From: Ampullaceana balthica
Lineage: Eukaryota > Mollusca > Gastropoda > Lymnaeidae
Direction of reading: 5' to 3'
Assembly: GCA_944989445.1 (NCBI GenBank)
Contig: CALYLW010000733.1
Location: 152,086-216,085 of the forward strand
Length of the DNA: 64,000 bases
In this document: piece after piece, positions 1 through 12,000 of the stretch
How the letters are laid out: the number at the start of each line of letters is the position of its first letter
Numbering within the stretch: the stretch's first letter is position 1
Position numbers and translations under genes: made by a program
The notes under the pieces: model-generated
Seen by the model: only the letters and a program-made list of their open reading frames with translations
Told to the model about the DNA's origin: nothing
The model's database searches: none

Positions 1-96
1 AATAATGTATACATATTTTTAACGTACAAATATCTCCCGCGTAATATTAAAATTTATGTTATTAATTGATGTTGACCGGCAGACGTCAACTAAAAA

Positions 97-477
97 ATGG
101 CTGACAGCCAGAGCCGTCTTTACACCATTTTGGGCCCCCTGGCAAAGAAATAGTGTTGGCCCATTCCCCCGCAGGAATAAAATGTGAATATACATAATAT
201 ATATAAATAAACATATTCCAATGGGGCCCATAGCTCTCGGGCCCCCGGGCCTATGCGTTAAGACCGCCCTGCTAACAGCATCAGCGCAGTTAAATTTAAA
301 CATATGACTAGAAAGTTGAGCAAATATGTTGTTTTTAAGCTAACTTCGGATGGCAAAGTCGAAGATGGTGAAAACGTTTACTGTGTCTACTGCCATAAAC
401 AATTCTCTTTTAAAGGATCAAATACATCGCTGACGTACCACCTTCAGCACAAATCAAGTATCAACACATTGTCATGA
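97..477 (+). pseudogene. hAT-type transposase N-terminus with BED zinc finger, interrupted
   Basis: The frame from 304 to 477 encodes 57 residues with a BED-finger pattern: CVYC followed by YHLQH, about 20 residues apart. BED fingers are the DNA-binding domain of many hAT transposases. The start codon is probably the ATG at 97 (MADS), because skipping the MITE at 109-271 and one target duplication joins it in frame to the finger. A minus-strand element at about 44,458 begins with the same MADS start. The frame stops at 477, just before hAT-like terminal sequence, so the catalytic domain is missing. The finger is clear; assignment to hAT rests on the ends. Confidence 0.72.
109..271. mobile_element. 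163-bp hAT-like MITE
   Basis: The terminal inverted repeats are CAGAGCCGTCTT at the left and, on the other strand, CAGGGCGGTCTT at the right. The inner arms are rich in GGGCCC. The flanks CTGACAGC (101-108) and CTAACAGC (272-279) are an 8-bp target duplication with one mismatch, the length typical of hAT elements. It has no coding capacity and sits 12 nt after the start codon of the BED-finger frame. Confidence 0.7.
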
Positions 478-519
478 AATTCAGTTCAAAATATTCTTAA
501 TTTTAAATGTCCTTGATAA

Positions 520-640
520 ATGTTCAGTTTAACGACGTCATAAATTTCTATTTTTGGTTTTAATCGAAATTATCGATTAATTGATCTATAATTTTTCAAA
601 AGTTAACGATCAAATTTAAATTAATCGATAACAGCCCTAA
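520..640 (+). mobile_element. hAT-like element terminus
   Basis: This terminal stretch is rich in TTAATCG/CGATTAA and ends AACAGCCCTAA directly against (TA)n. The same end recurs near 43,863, 45,162 and 47,622, and inverted at 43,909. It probably closes the element whose BED-finger frame lies just upstream. Confidence 0.6.
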
Positions 641-643
641 TAT

Positions 644-1495
644 ATATGTATATATATATATACTTAATTCAAATTTAATTATTGTTATCCTACAAAGCGA
701 TTTATTAAAAATGTATTTTGGAAAGAATAAGTGCATAATAACATTTTTTTAAAGTTATGGAGCGTTAGCCTCCCTTTCTTATATTTTCTTATCTTAACTT
801 ATCTTATCTTATCTATAACAGATGCTCCTTCTAAATAGAAGATAATTGCGTCCTATTCTCTTTCATAATTTACTTCTAGCATGTATTTTTATACCAGTTT
901 TAAAAGTTATTTGCTTTTAAAATCCTTCATACTAACTCGTGGTGTCTGATTGTTTGCTAAAAAAACGTTGGATTGATTTTTAACCCACTTCCCCGTATGC
1001 AAGCGAGCTTAAATTTTGCAGGCACACTCGTGCAGACGATAACAATGACATATCAAAATTTCAGATCGATCGAATGTACTGTAATTAAATTAATTAAATT
1101 TTTAGATTATCTCTATGCATCTCTATGTAGCATGTAAATTTGTGTGCTAGAGTGTCGATGTGCTTATTATATTCAACAAATTTTATAATATTTTCCTGTC
1201 GCGCGGAACGGTGCGCATTATATTGAACATACTTAATTTAAAATATATTCCCGATCTGTAAATGATTATGCTGGTTTGTCAAGAGGTGCGCATTATTTTA
1301 AACATGTTTTACGAGACATAACTAAAAGTTTGGATTTTTTTATTGTAGTGGGATGCGTATTGTAATGATCATTCTTTTAGTTAAGTCTCTTATATAAAGG
1401 ATTTATAGTAAAAAAAATGTTTATGAATTTTTTAAAAAAATATTTAAAAGTGACATAAAATGAAATATTGAAAAAAAAATAATTTTCCAAATCAG
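644..1495. repeat. Non-coding, with decayed foldback-repeat arm
   Basis: I see no gene here. About 975-1,420 resembles the right arm of the foldback family described at 33,348-34,178. It has the CCCACTTCCC motif, TTTCAGATCGATCGAA, and an end like TTATATAAAGGATTTATAG. Confidence 0.45.
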
Positions 1496-1580
1496 AATGC
1501 CTGCCAGTCCATTGGTGGAGTCCTCGCTGCTGTTAAGACATTAACACAGCTGACAGAGTCAACAGCACAGGCACCAGACT
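1496..1580 (+). CDS. Gene L exon: CTLD first half
   Basis: The exon lies between AATCAG and GTGAGT and is 85 nt, starting in phase 0 and ending in phase 1. It encodes ACQSIGGVLAAVKT, the usual CTLD second helix and GG-L-A block. It is GC-richer than its surroundings. Confidence 0.72.
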
Positions 1581-4500
1581 GTGAGTCTTATAAAAAAACG
1601 TTATAAAAATAATATCTTTGAGGCGCTACGATAATTCGATATAGGCCTCAACCGAGTATCAATAATTAAGTTAATAACGTTAATGTTGTCTATCATGCAT
1701 TAAGTATAGAGTCTTTGAGGTCAACAACCGTCAAACTATCATTTTTTGATTTTTTAAAAGCCCCTTAAATGAACAAATTTTAGTAGAATCTTGCATTTTT
1801 TAAAAAGGTTTATCGTTTGAATAATCAAGTATCAACGCTCTTGTATCTGTATAAGTCGCGATTCTATTTGTTAAAAAAAAATCTCATTTTGTTGATGCAT
1901 ATTTTTTTTTCCGGATAGTTTTTGAATAATGACCATTTAATTCAAAATTAAATTAATCTTACCTTGTTTAAGTTCCTTATTTTCATTTCTTACAATTTGC
2001 TAACTTATTTTTATCATTTTTAACAAAAACTTCACTTTTAATGAGTTGCTGACGTATTATGTTTTTAAAAAAAAATTATTTAACCATTTCCTGGCTAGTG
2101 TTTTATTTATATATTTTAAAAAAAAATATTTTTCTTTTCTGTGGAAAAAAAGATGTTTATTTAAAATAATTGATTTTCAGTGAAATAAATGAACTAAATT
2201 GTTCTTTTTTTAAAAAAAGAACTATTTCAGTAACAATAAACAAATTCATCAAGAAATACTATTGTTTTTATAAAAAAAATTTATATAAATTGTATCCCTA
2301 ATACTTATACCCTTCAAAATTGAAATCCATCTTCTCAAAATGTTTCTCTCTTTTTTTTTGTGCAGTTAGGGATAGGGTTCGAAAGGTGAATTTTGTCTTG
2401 TCTCAACTATTTTCAGAATTAGTTGACCCATGTCAAATAACAGCAACAAAAAACAATTGTCACAGTTTAAACACATATTCGTCCTTGGTATAAAACAAAT
2501 TATAATAACCTTTAGAAAATGCTTAGGAACCTAGCACTTTTTGAAAGTGTTATATTATTTTGCATTTAATAAAGTTGATTTAAAAAAACACACACACACT
2601 CACACAAACTGTATTTCCAGAAGGGCTGGGGAAATTAACGATTAATAAATCCGTTATTTGTTAAAAATGTAATCGTCTAAAACTAATGTTATCGATTAAA
2701 ATTCGATTAAGATTAATGAAAATATTTTCTAATATTTTTTTTCCAATTTATTATAATTTATATTTTTTGTTACTTACATTCTTTTTCATATTAATTAACA
2801 AAATAATTTGCAATTGTCACGCAAGTAGTGTCAGTCAATCTGTCCGGACGCTATGCGAGGTAACTCCCGATAAAAAAAAATAAAAAATATTGCTTTCGAG
2901 ATTAAAAAAATGTGTTGCTCACCATAAAATATTGTGATGTGACGTCATTATTTGAGCCTTTATTAATGTGTGAAGGAAACGAAGTAAAAAGAGCAATGTT
3001 TTATTTGATGTGATTAATATTATTATTTTTTTTTGTTGCATTAAATGTCCATTTTTGTGTATGTGTCCATGTCAATATTACGTACGTAATTAAAATTTTT
3101 ATTTTCTATATTAATATATAACATTCGTTTTTCGGTTTATGAAATTTACAATTGGTTGTCGTTCGGTTGTCTAGTTTCGATGCGTTTTGAACTACAACGC
3201 CATTATTTATTACTGCAAATGAAATTTGTCAACTTATTCTTCAGTTTAGCGTTTGTTTTTCTTTTATACACTTTGAGATTGCATATTTGTATTTTTAAAA
3301 AATAACATATTTAAAAATCGGACTCCTCCTCTCAATAATTTTTGTTTTGTTATTTACATGTAATATTTTAATGCGTCTTAGACTAATTTTGAATATAAAA
3401 TCTTTGCTTTTAATATAGAACTGGAAGGGGTGCTGACTTGACAATAATGAAAACGTTTATTAGAATTCCTAAAACGTGTACATTAAAGTTGATACTTTCA
3501 TATTTTCTTTTATCCAGTGCTTAACTTTACTTCAAAGATTTCATGCACAATAAATAGTTCGTTGTTATTCATATTTGTAAATAGTTACAATTTTTTATTT
3601 ACATGTTTTTGATAATGTAAAGGTATAATGTATGGAACAATGGGCGCATAAACTGACAAGTCATAATAGATCTTGAAAAGGTGCTGACTTGACAATAATA
3701 AATACGTTTATTTGAATTACTAACACGTGTATAGTAAATTGTAAATATGATTAACAGTTGATAAGTTAATCTTTTCTGTCATCCTGTGACAAACTTTGCT
3801 TACTACGTTTCATGCAAAATAAGTAGTTATTAACATGTGTAAAATTACAGTTAATTTTTTACATGTTTTGATAATGTTGTGGTAATAATGTATGGACAAA
3901 TGAGGGAATAAACTGAAAAGTCATAATCATCGATGAAGCTTAAACGGCTTCAAATCACAGATATGCGTGATGTGGATCACATTACAGTCACATAATTTAT
4001 TTTTAACGCACTGTGCTGTTTTATTGGTGCACTCATAATTGGTGCGCACTATTCAATGCCGCAAGTTAACGATCGGCTGACTCCTCAGCAATATTTGTTA
4101 ATACGTCGAACTTCCAACTTCTTTGCCGCAGTATCACTTTATGCTATGAGTAATTCACTATGCTTTTACTATTATCATGATTATATCATTATTAATCATG
4201 CAAAGTTATATTACGCGAAGCCTCAGCTTGGAGGTTTTCTCATAACACATATATTCGTATATATAATCAAAATATATATACTGCTATGTCCGTTCGTAAC
4301 GCTAGATTTTAGAAAGCCCACCGCTAAAAAAATAACCTTGAAAAATATATTTAAAAAAAAACAACCACCCAAAAACACCACTATTTTCAAACGTCCACAT
4401 AAAATTGTTCAATTTGGAAAAGAGATTTAATTTTTCACTCTTGGTCTCTACATTTTCTGATTATTTACTATGCGGCTTTCAGTCAAAAGGGACAATTACA

Positions 4501-6303
4501 ATAACCGAAATATATCCATTTTGAAAACTCCCGTCATTTTTGACGGGTAATACACTAGTTATGAATATTTTTTAGCCATGCATACGTCAACAAAAAGTGT
4601 TTTTTTTTCCCCCTTATTTCATGCAAAGCAAAACGAATATGCTCTGTTAAGTCATACGATTTGGGAGCCATGGAATTACCCGTGACTTAACATATTTCGC
4701 GAAATAATGCATCGCAAAACGGGATCTATATATGCGATATAAAATATAACTAATAAAAATTAATCGATGAATCGATTAAATTTATTTATAAATCTTTCTT
4801 CCTTAGCTAATTTTTAAAAGTACATATTTTTAAAATTAATTCATACTTAAACTACTTTTTTTTATTGTATAATACTTATCGAGCACGAACATAAAAACCA
4901 TTGATGATTTGTCGACTGTATTGCCACTGCAGACAGCTCTGTGTGGATCGGTGCTAACGACATCGCTGTAGAGGGGACCTGGGTGTGGGAGGCCGACGGT
5001 GCTGAGGCCACAGAGTTGTCCGGGTTCTGGCAGTCCGACTTCGGTCAACCGGACAATTACACCGCCACAGAGGATTGTGCGGACATCTTCGTGGAGACAT
5101 ACACCAAGAAGAGGATATGGGATGACGAATGCGAATCGGCAAACCCCTTTCTTTGTATGGAGAAAGGTAAGTCCTGTAGTTATCTAACGCATCTTTTTAC
5201 TTGTATTTTATCTTAAGAAATTTACTTACTAAGAAATGAACAATCTCAATCACATGCTTTTTTTTTACATATTTAACTTTTTTTAAAAAAGTAAACACTG
5301 TAACTAATCTATTTTTTTAATAACAACAAAAAACAACAAAAAAACAAATACACAAAACACCATAAAATTGCGTCTTTTATACAGTGTATAACCCTCCACA
5401 TTGCCAACAAACTAAAAACTACTTACACATTCAAATATAGATAATTTACAAATCTAATAATAATTATAGAATCCCAAAACTACAAAGAAAAAAAGATATA
5501 CTAATACAGGTTAATTTCACTAATACTAATTTAATGTGGTAGACGTTAATATAATATCAATTGTTTTCTTAATTAGATTATGAAAAAAAAATTAATAAAC
5601 TTTCACATATTCGAACTGCATTTTGCGCCCCCATGTTATGCAGAAGCAACATTGTTCGATAAAAAAATAGATTTCATCTATTCGCTGTGTTGAAATGAAA
5701 CGAATCACGAAAATAGAAAATTTAAAAAATCACCATTAGAATATATTTAAAGAATATAAAAAGCGTGTATTGTTGTGGGTTATTGAGTAGAAAGTTTCAT
5801 TTTAAAGGATTACTGACTTTATATTTCCTTTGGTTTGAGTGTTTTTACACATGAACAGTTTTTATCGCTTTTGGTTATGTTAAGTCAGGTCGCGTATGTA
5901 AATACGAATTCAGTCCAAATTCCAATCTTGTGAACAATTAACATGTTTTCTTTTTATCCATTTGGAAGATCTCCTCACAACTGGAAGTACCACGACCTCG
6001 TCAAGTTCAACTCATGCACAAAGTTCTCAGAGCAGCGTTCAGTCAATCACAACCACATCAGCGTTTATGTCCAGCTCCACACCTCTGACAACGACTTCAC
6101 GCCCGCCTACTACTACAACACGTGACACCACGAGTAGTGTCAAGACGACAATCAAAACAACCACGAAGAGTGGCTATGGTGTCGTAACTACAGATGTGAA
6201 ATTTCCGGATACTACTTTGAAAAATGGAGCTGGTCTTACTAAATTCAATATGCAATCGTTTATAACTGTGTTAACTATCAGTTATATTCTTATTAAAATG
6301 TAA
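1496..6303 (+). CDS. Gene L: CTLD, Ser/Thr-rich stalk, probable GPI anchor (3' part)
   Basis: Three exons splice in phase: 1,496-1,580, 4,933-5,166 and 5,969-6,303. They encode most of one C-type lectin-like domain, then a mucin-like Ser/Thr stalk, then a C-terminal hydrophobic segment. The lectin part has WIGAND, a QPD triad at 5,046-5,054, WDDEC and PFLCM. In canonical lectins QPD goes with galactose-type binding and the W(N/D)D motif with calcium; binding here is inferred. The last 17 residues are hydrophobic with no charged tail except one Lys, preceded by NGAG, as in GPI attachment signals. The signal peptide and first lectin exon are not in view. The first intron (3.3 kb) is full of transposon remnants. 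Confidence 0.75.
2623..4790. mobile_element. hAT-derived remnants inside the gene L intron
   Basis: The left end (about 2,623) reads GGGCTGGGGAAATTAACG, as at other hAT-like ends in the window. About 4,530-4,780 matches 43,290-43,500 in inverted orientation, sharing the TATATAGATCC, TTGCGATTCA and TTTCGC blocks. Whether this is one old element or several is unclear. A plus-strand frame at 4,056-4,430 has no recognisable family. Confidence 0.4.
3416..3930 (+). repeat. Two-copy tandem repeat, about 250-bp period
   Basis: Two diverged copies begin GGTGCTGACTTGACAATAAT, near 3,430 and 3,680, and both end in a block like AATGTATGGA followed by AAACTG and AAGTCATAAT. Confidence 0.6.
4933..5166 (+). 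CDS. Gene L exon: CTLD second half with QPD
   Basis: The exon lies between CACTGCAG and GTAAGT and is 234 nt, phase 1 to phase 1. It carries SSVWIGAND, GTWVWE, FGQPDNYTATEDC, IWDDEC and PFLCM. These are the WIG core, the sugar-specificity triad, the calcium-site W-D-D and the closing cysteines of a CTLD. Its GC content is strikingly above the flanking introns. Confidence 0.85.
5969..6303 (+). CDS. Gene L last exon: mucin-like stalk and GPI signal
   Basis: The acceptor is TTGGAAG at 5,968 and the exon runs to TAA at 6,301-6,303. About 70 residues are mostly Ser and Thr, as in O-glycosylated stalks. The C-terminus is hydrophobic and ends in Lys-Met, with a small-residue NGAG site about 20 residues earlier. 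This is the layout of a GPI-anchored protein; a single-pass helix without a tail is the alternative. Confidence 0.72.
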
Positions 6304-6343
6304 GAGTGTTGTATCATTATAATCTCCCTTTATAAATTGACCG

Positions 6344-6349
6344 AATAAA
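6344..6349 (+). terminator. Poly(A) signal AATAAA of gene L
   Basis: An AATAAA lies 41 nt after the gene L stop codon, a normal distance for cleavage and polyadenylation. Confidence 0.5.
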
Positions 6350-8371
6350 ATTTCCATTGTATTTTCGACTTCAAAACATTAATTTAAAAAATAGCTTTGA
6401 AAAAATCACGTGATTTGCTTATTTTTGTGGTTTTGGTCCGAGGATGGGGGTGAGAAAGCGTGGTTCTAATGAGTTTAAAAAAAAATAAATCCATAAATAA
6501 TGCTCTCAAATAACAGTAGAGTTAAAAAACATTTTAGAAAGGGATTTTTAAAATTATCTACACAGATTAAAAAGTAATATTTTTCTCTCTGTATTTATAC
6601 TCTTACATGTGTCCGAATTTTTTATTTTGTGTGTGTATATTTTTATTCTTTATTCTTTTTATTTGTTTATGAAGAAGAGTGTGGTAGTAGACATTTTACT
6701 AAAAGGTTTTGTAAAGTTACGCCATATTTTGCTATATGAATTTTAAAATCATCTAAAAATTATCTAAACAATTTTTCGACAACATTTTCTTTCAGACAAA
6801 TGTAAATATCACTTGAAATAATAAATTAATATTTTATAATTATTTAAAGATGTTTACCAAATGATGTTTATAAAATTAAACTTTATATACAAAAATAAAA
6901 CAAAACAATACGAATTTTATGTTCATATTAAATTGTATGTCTATGTTAATCGTATTGCAAAATAAAAACAACACAAAACAATTGCATGGTTATGTAAGGT
7001 CCTGTGTTTTCAAAATAAGTATGACTTGTCTATATGTTATTGTGTTTAAACTTTAGATCCCTGGTAAGTAAAAAAAAATATTTAAAATAGAGAACCATTA
7101 TTTCAAAATAACGGATAAAAATATACTTTTGGACGATAATTTTTTTAATGTATTTTTTGTTAAAATTTTTTTCTTCAAATTTTCTTTTTGGTTATTTAAA
7201 AAATGTAATTTTCTAATTTATTTATTTGACTACATCTCTTTTTTTAAAGTTATTTTGGAAAAGCTTACACATATCTAGTGCCGAGTAGCAACATTTTATT
7301 AGATTTATTTATCATTGTGTAACACTTGTGTGTTCCTGATCACTCAAAATATATATGTCGTTAGAAATATTAATCGATCGAAAATAATTGGAAAGATTCA
7401 AATTAAAGAAAATTTTCTAGTGTTTTTGTTCTTCAGTTTATCAATAAATTATATTTTTTGTGACTTACTTTCCCACGTATTATAATTATGTATTGATATG
7501 TGAAGAAGTAAACCGAAGTGGTGACTGATGACATCACAGTTAAGCATTTAAGCAGAAGTACGACGAGAAATTAACAGAGCGTACACAAAAAAAAACTATA
7601 GAAATAAATACAGTATTGCTCTCACTACCGACTTGTAGACCTCAACGAATCAAACAGCGGTATAACTGGACAACTGGATTGATTCTGACTTGAAACTAAC
7701 ACCAGCTGCTTTGGTTGCATACTTGTTGACGAACGACACACTTTTGAAAATGTTGCCAATTTGTACGAAGAGTTTGCAGCATCATGATCATTACTGATAA
7801 AATATGCTCTTTTGTAACTGAGAGTGCACAAAAATGGTTGAAGCTATCAGTCAAAAGGCGTATTGACATATACCATGTATCGCTCACTTTCTTCAACATA
7901 GCATATCAACAGGTTTGAAGGTAGCTGTCTCATAACCTCTTGTGGCAAAATGTTGACATTTAGTTGGAAATTTCAAGCACAGTTCAGCAAACACATCTGA
8001 ATTGAAAAGAAGCCATTGCAAAGTCTCGTTGCTAAAATATGATGTCATTTTCTGCAAATCGTAACAGGATATGGCAACTTGTTTGAACAGTACCTGCATG
8101 ATTGTAGCTAGAATGTTGGAAGTCAAAGATGGCATAATGCAATATGACATCGATCATCCAAAAAAAAATACAGTGGACCTAACTGACAGAATCAGATTTT
8201 GAGAAAATGTTCCGTGAGCATACAGATCTTAAATCGTGTCTAGAATCAACTGTATTTAAAGTTGTTGAGATAAGAATCTTGAAAAATCTGCTCCATCGAA
8301 TTATTTTTTTTTCAAAAACACTTCTTCGTGTATATGCGTCACAATCTCCCATGAAAGTCGTAGTATTTGTC
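6350..8371. other. Intergenic, no gene supported
   Basis: This is AT-rich sequence between the ends of gene L and gene C1, which converge here. Minus-strand frames at 7,625-8,150 overlap in several phases and match no family I recognise; an old mobile element is possible. No splice-consistent exon was found. Confidence 0.5.
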
Positions 8372-9057
8372 TTATAGTTTCACTACGTAGTCGCTCAAGC
8401 TAACATAATAAGAAGATTCTTTACTAATCGAGTTAAATTTTAAAAATGCACTGCTTGGACAGTAGGTTTCATCTGGTATTAAATAATCGGTCATGATATC
8501 CGGATCTGTTTCATTAATTTTCATTCCGATTACACTGCCATCATTTCTAAATACCTTGTTCCCCATTTTGTTTTGGACACGTTCAGGTATCAAACAATTG
8601 TAATACTGCCTCTCATAAATCCCTTTGTGGTGAGATACACAGCGATCGTATGTATTGGTATGGAAATATATTTTAAAAATAGAATTATTTCTAAACGTAT
8701 TGTTTACGTGCGTGTTTACATTAAATAATAACATTTTATCTGTGTGAGGTAGCGGACCAGTATGTTCGAGATCTATATAGCTGTAATCTTGATAAGGACT
8801 TGAACAAGAAGCATATAAAGGAGTAGTTTCACAGGTTTTATCTTCACCGAACGCTTGTTTTTCGACATAAGCCGTCTTCATTACTCTCTGATCTGGAAGA
8901 GGAGGTGGTGTATCTGAACTAGCAGGTGTTATATATCCGGTCTCATTAAATATATATGTCTCATTTATTTCATTGTATTGATCTTCAACAAAATTGCCAT
9001 TTCTTTGCACGATTTCGTAGACGTCTTCAATGTTTGTATAATCACCGGGCGATGCAT
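8372..9057 (-). CDS. Gene C1 last exon: Tyr-rich cytoplasmic tail
   Basis: The exon runs from the TTCTTAAG acceptor (high end) to a stop at 8,372 and encodes 228 residues. It is hydrophilic, with no second membrane segment. Tyrosine motifs include YTNIEDVYEIV near the start, YSYIDL, TDYLIP and SYYVSL near the end; the last fits the ITIM pattern S/I/V/L-x-Y-x-x-L. There is also a proline run, DTPPPLP, that could bind SH3 domains. A phosphotyrosine signalling role is inferred. No frameshift is seen. Confidence 0.78.
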
Positions 9058-12000
9058 CTTAAGAAGAAAAAATGTATAAATTATTATTCACAAAATGACC
9101 CGCTTAAAAATATTGCCTACGATATATAAAAAGAGTGTTAGTTGCAAAAATTTAAATAAAAATAACCTTTAGCCTTCTCATGTGCCAAATTTCTGTTCAG
9201 ATAAAAAAGAAAATAAATATTTTGTTTAAATTTGTAAAATATATTAAAGAACTTAAAGAATTAAAATGACCAGTAAAAAAATTAAAATCATAAATTTTTA
9301 CTATTAAAAAAAAAGCACAATTAAAAAAAAAGAAAACAAAATGTAATTGGGTATATGATAAATCACATTAAAAAAAAATGAGTTAATTTCATTTACAAAA
9401 AAAACAATTTAGGAGTTTAAAAGTTTCAATACCTTTTACGACATTTTCCTGCAATAAAAAATGTTTTTTTGCTTTTATATCAAATGTTTCAAATTGTATT
9501 CAGTTATCGTACTTCAATGTGTTAACATTTTTAAAAATATTTTTTTTAATGTTATTTTTAAAAAAAAATATTATTATTTTTTTTATAAATTTGTACATAT
9601 CCCTAATACATATTTTAAATTTAAAATTGAAAAATACAAAGACTCTTACTATCACAACAATTTAAGCATACAAACACAAAATTAAATTGGGTTTTCTTTA
9701 TAAAATATATAGTTCAGACTAGAGTCTGGGCCAAAGCTATTCTATACGTTTGATAATTTCGTGCTATCCTTATCAACCGTTTGTAACAAGTATTGCATTT
9801 TTTAAAATACTAGTATTGTGATTTTTTATAGTGTGTTTGATTCATTGTTTTTTAAAGGCAACACTTTACACGTCCAAATGCAGACAGGATGTCGGTTTTC
9901 TATCTTTATTTTCTTTCATATGGACCAGCTATAAATTATATGAATCAGTCTATAAGTATCACATTGAATTTTAGCTATGTTGTATTTCAAAGTAGATCAT
10001 ATTGACTTATACAAAATTAATATTTTGCCGCTGGAGCTTTTATCATACAGTGTTTCGAGATTCAGAGACTTAATGTATGGTGACTATTTATCAGCAATAA
10101 ATAAATCAGCGCTGTCATATTGTTTTTAAACGCAATGAACCCATATATTTTTTGGAATATTGAAAAGACACATTTTAGTATAGGTTTGAATCCTTGAACA
10201 ATACACGATTTTTAAAAAAAAACACAATTGTATTTATTTTTTCTTAATAGCCCTGAAAATTTAATAAAGGACCGTGTGCAGCAGGGTTGTTCAAAGATTG
10301 TGCAAAGAGGGAAATATTCCATTAATTAAAATATTCACGTTTCGTATAATAAAATAAATGTCATATGTATTAAGACTGAGAACATACTCAGACGTATGTT
10401 GTAATTTGTGAAAATAATAATACTTAGAGAGAATATCGAGACATTATAAATTACTTCTTCTATCATTGGAAATTAGAAAAGCATTGATAAATGACGATTA
10501 AGTTAATTGATAAAGATACGCATTTTCTACTACATGCCCCAATATCACAACAATGTAATGAAAATATACAGAGCGGAAATATCTAGGTTCAAAATTGAAT
10601 TTAAGAAACAAAAAAATAATATTTAAAACTGAGACGATGCAATATTAATTTCCTTTTCTGATTCAGAAAAATAACATAAATACAAATGAATTTTTCCAAT
10701 GAGATGTTGGGAATTTTCGTACACATTACAGCACACAACTACATTTTGGTTTGCTGCATAATTTAACCGTATAGTATTTTGTACACAAACATTTTATAGT
10801 TTCTGCACTTCTGATACAAATCTTGGGTTGTTTCACAATACATCAATGAGTTGCTAGTTAATTATTTTTGATTAGGTCTTGGTTTCGTTAAAAGTTAAGA
10901 GTCGGCCGTATTTGTTCCGTTAAATCGAAATGTGCTCTTTGCTTTTTTAGATAAACGCTGCAACTTTAGAGATGAGATGTTCCCAAGTTTAATTACTTCA
11001 AATACTGCAGTGATTATTCGTCCATACAGCCATACGATAGTGACAGAATATTATAGTCTATTCGCTCAGCCACGGAAAGCCATAGTAGAACATTGAGTGC
11101 CTGTTTGATATGGTGTTGCCTTCTCGTCCGCAACACAGGAGCCCCAAAGCATTTTGTACTTTCTGGTGTCTCTACGGAAAATTTAAAGGCAATGCAGAGA
11201 TACTAATGTTGCACTAATCCAGTTTAGAAAGTGTTAAGAAAGTTGCTGGCGTCTCTACGGAAAGTTTAAAGGCAATGCAGAGATACTACTGTTGCACTAA
11301 TGCAGTTTAGAATGTGTTAAGAAAGTTGCTGGTGTCTATATACAGAAAGTTTAAAGGCAATGCAGAGATACTACTGTTGCACTAATGCAGTTTAGAATGT
11401 GTTAAGAAAGTTGCTGGTGTCTCTATACAGAAAGTTTAAAGGCAATGCAGAGATACTACTGTTGCACTAATCCAGTTTAGAATGTGTTAAGAAAGTTGCT
11501 GGTGTCTCTACAGAAAGTTTAAAGGCAATGCAGATATACTACTTTTGCACTAATACAGTTTAGAATGTGTTAAGAAAGTTGCTGGTGTCTCTACAGAAAG
11601 TTTAAAGGCAATGCAGAGATACTACTGTTGCACTAATACAGTTTAGAATGTGCTAAGAAATACCCAAGTCACAACAATGAAAAACACACGGCTTTACTAA
11701 AAAATAATATAGATGCCCATCGTGAGTTACTCTTAATATAGAAACCGAGATCTCTGGCGTGGTGGCACAATGTAATGTCAGAAGTTCCAGTATTTTAACG
11801 ATAATATGAATATTTCGAATATTGTAAATTTATAATTAAACATGATCTTATCTTCGAAATAAATGAATCTTAAATGTATACAATGAATCCAAACAAATAA
11901 TAATAATAATTACCTCCAAAAGTAAAATCATTCCAAAACATTTGAAACGATTTATTTTCCTTTTAAAATTCATTTTTTAAAGCCCCTTCAATAATCATGG

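Noticed and set aside
4056..4430. 124-residue plus-strand frame
   Set aside because: It has no recognisable domain, no splice-consistent neighbours, and lies in a transposon-rich intron of gene L; it cannot be supported as a gene.
7625..8150. Overlapping minus-strand frames with SSYKLATFSKVC and SSCPVIPLF
   Set aside because: The region might be an old mobile element, but the frames are short, overlapping and unlike any family I can name.
11164..11663. CRISPR-like array
   Set aside because: Whole units repeat without unique spacers, and the sequence is eukaryotic; it is a minisatellite.
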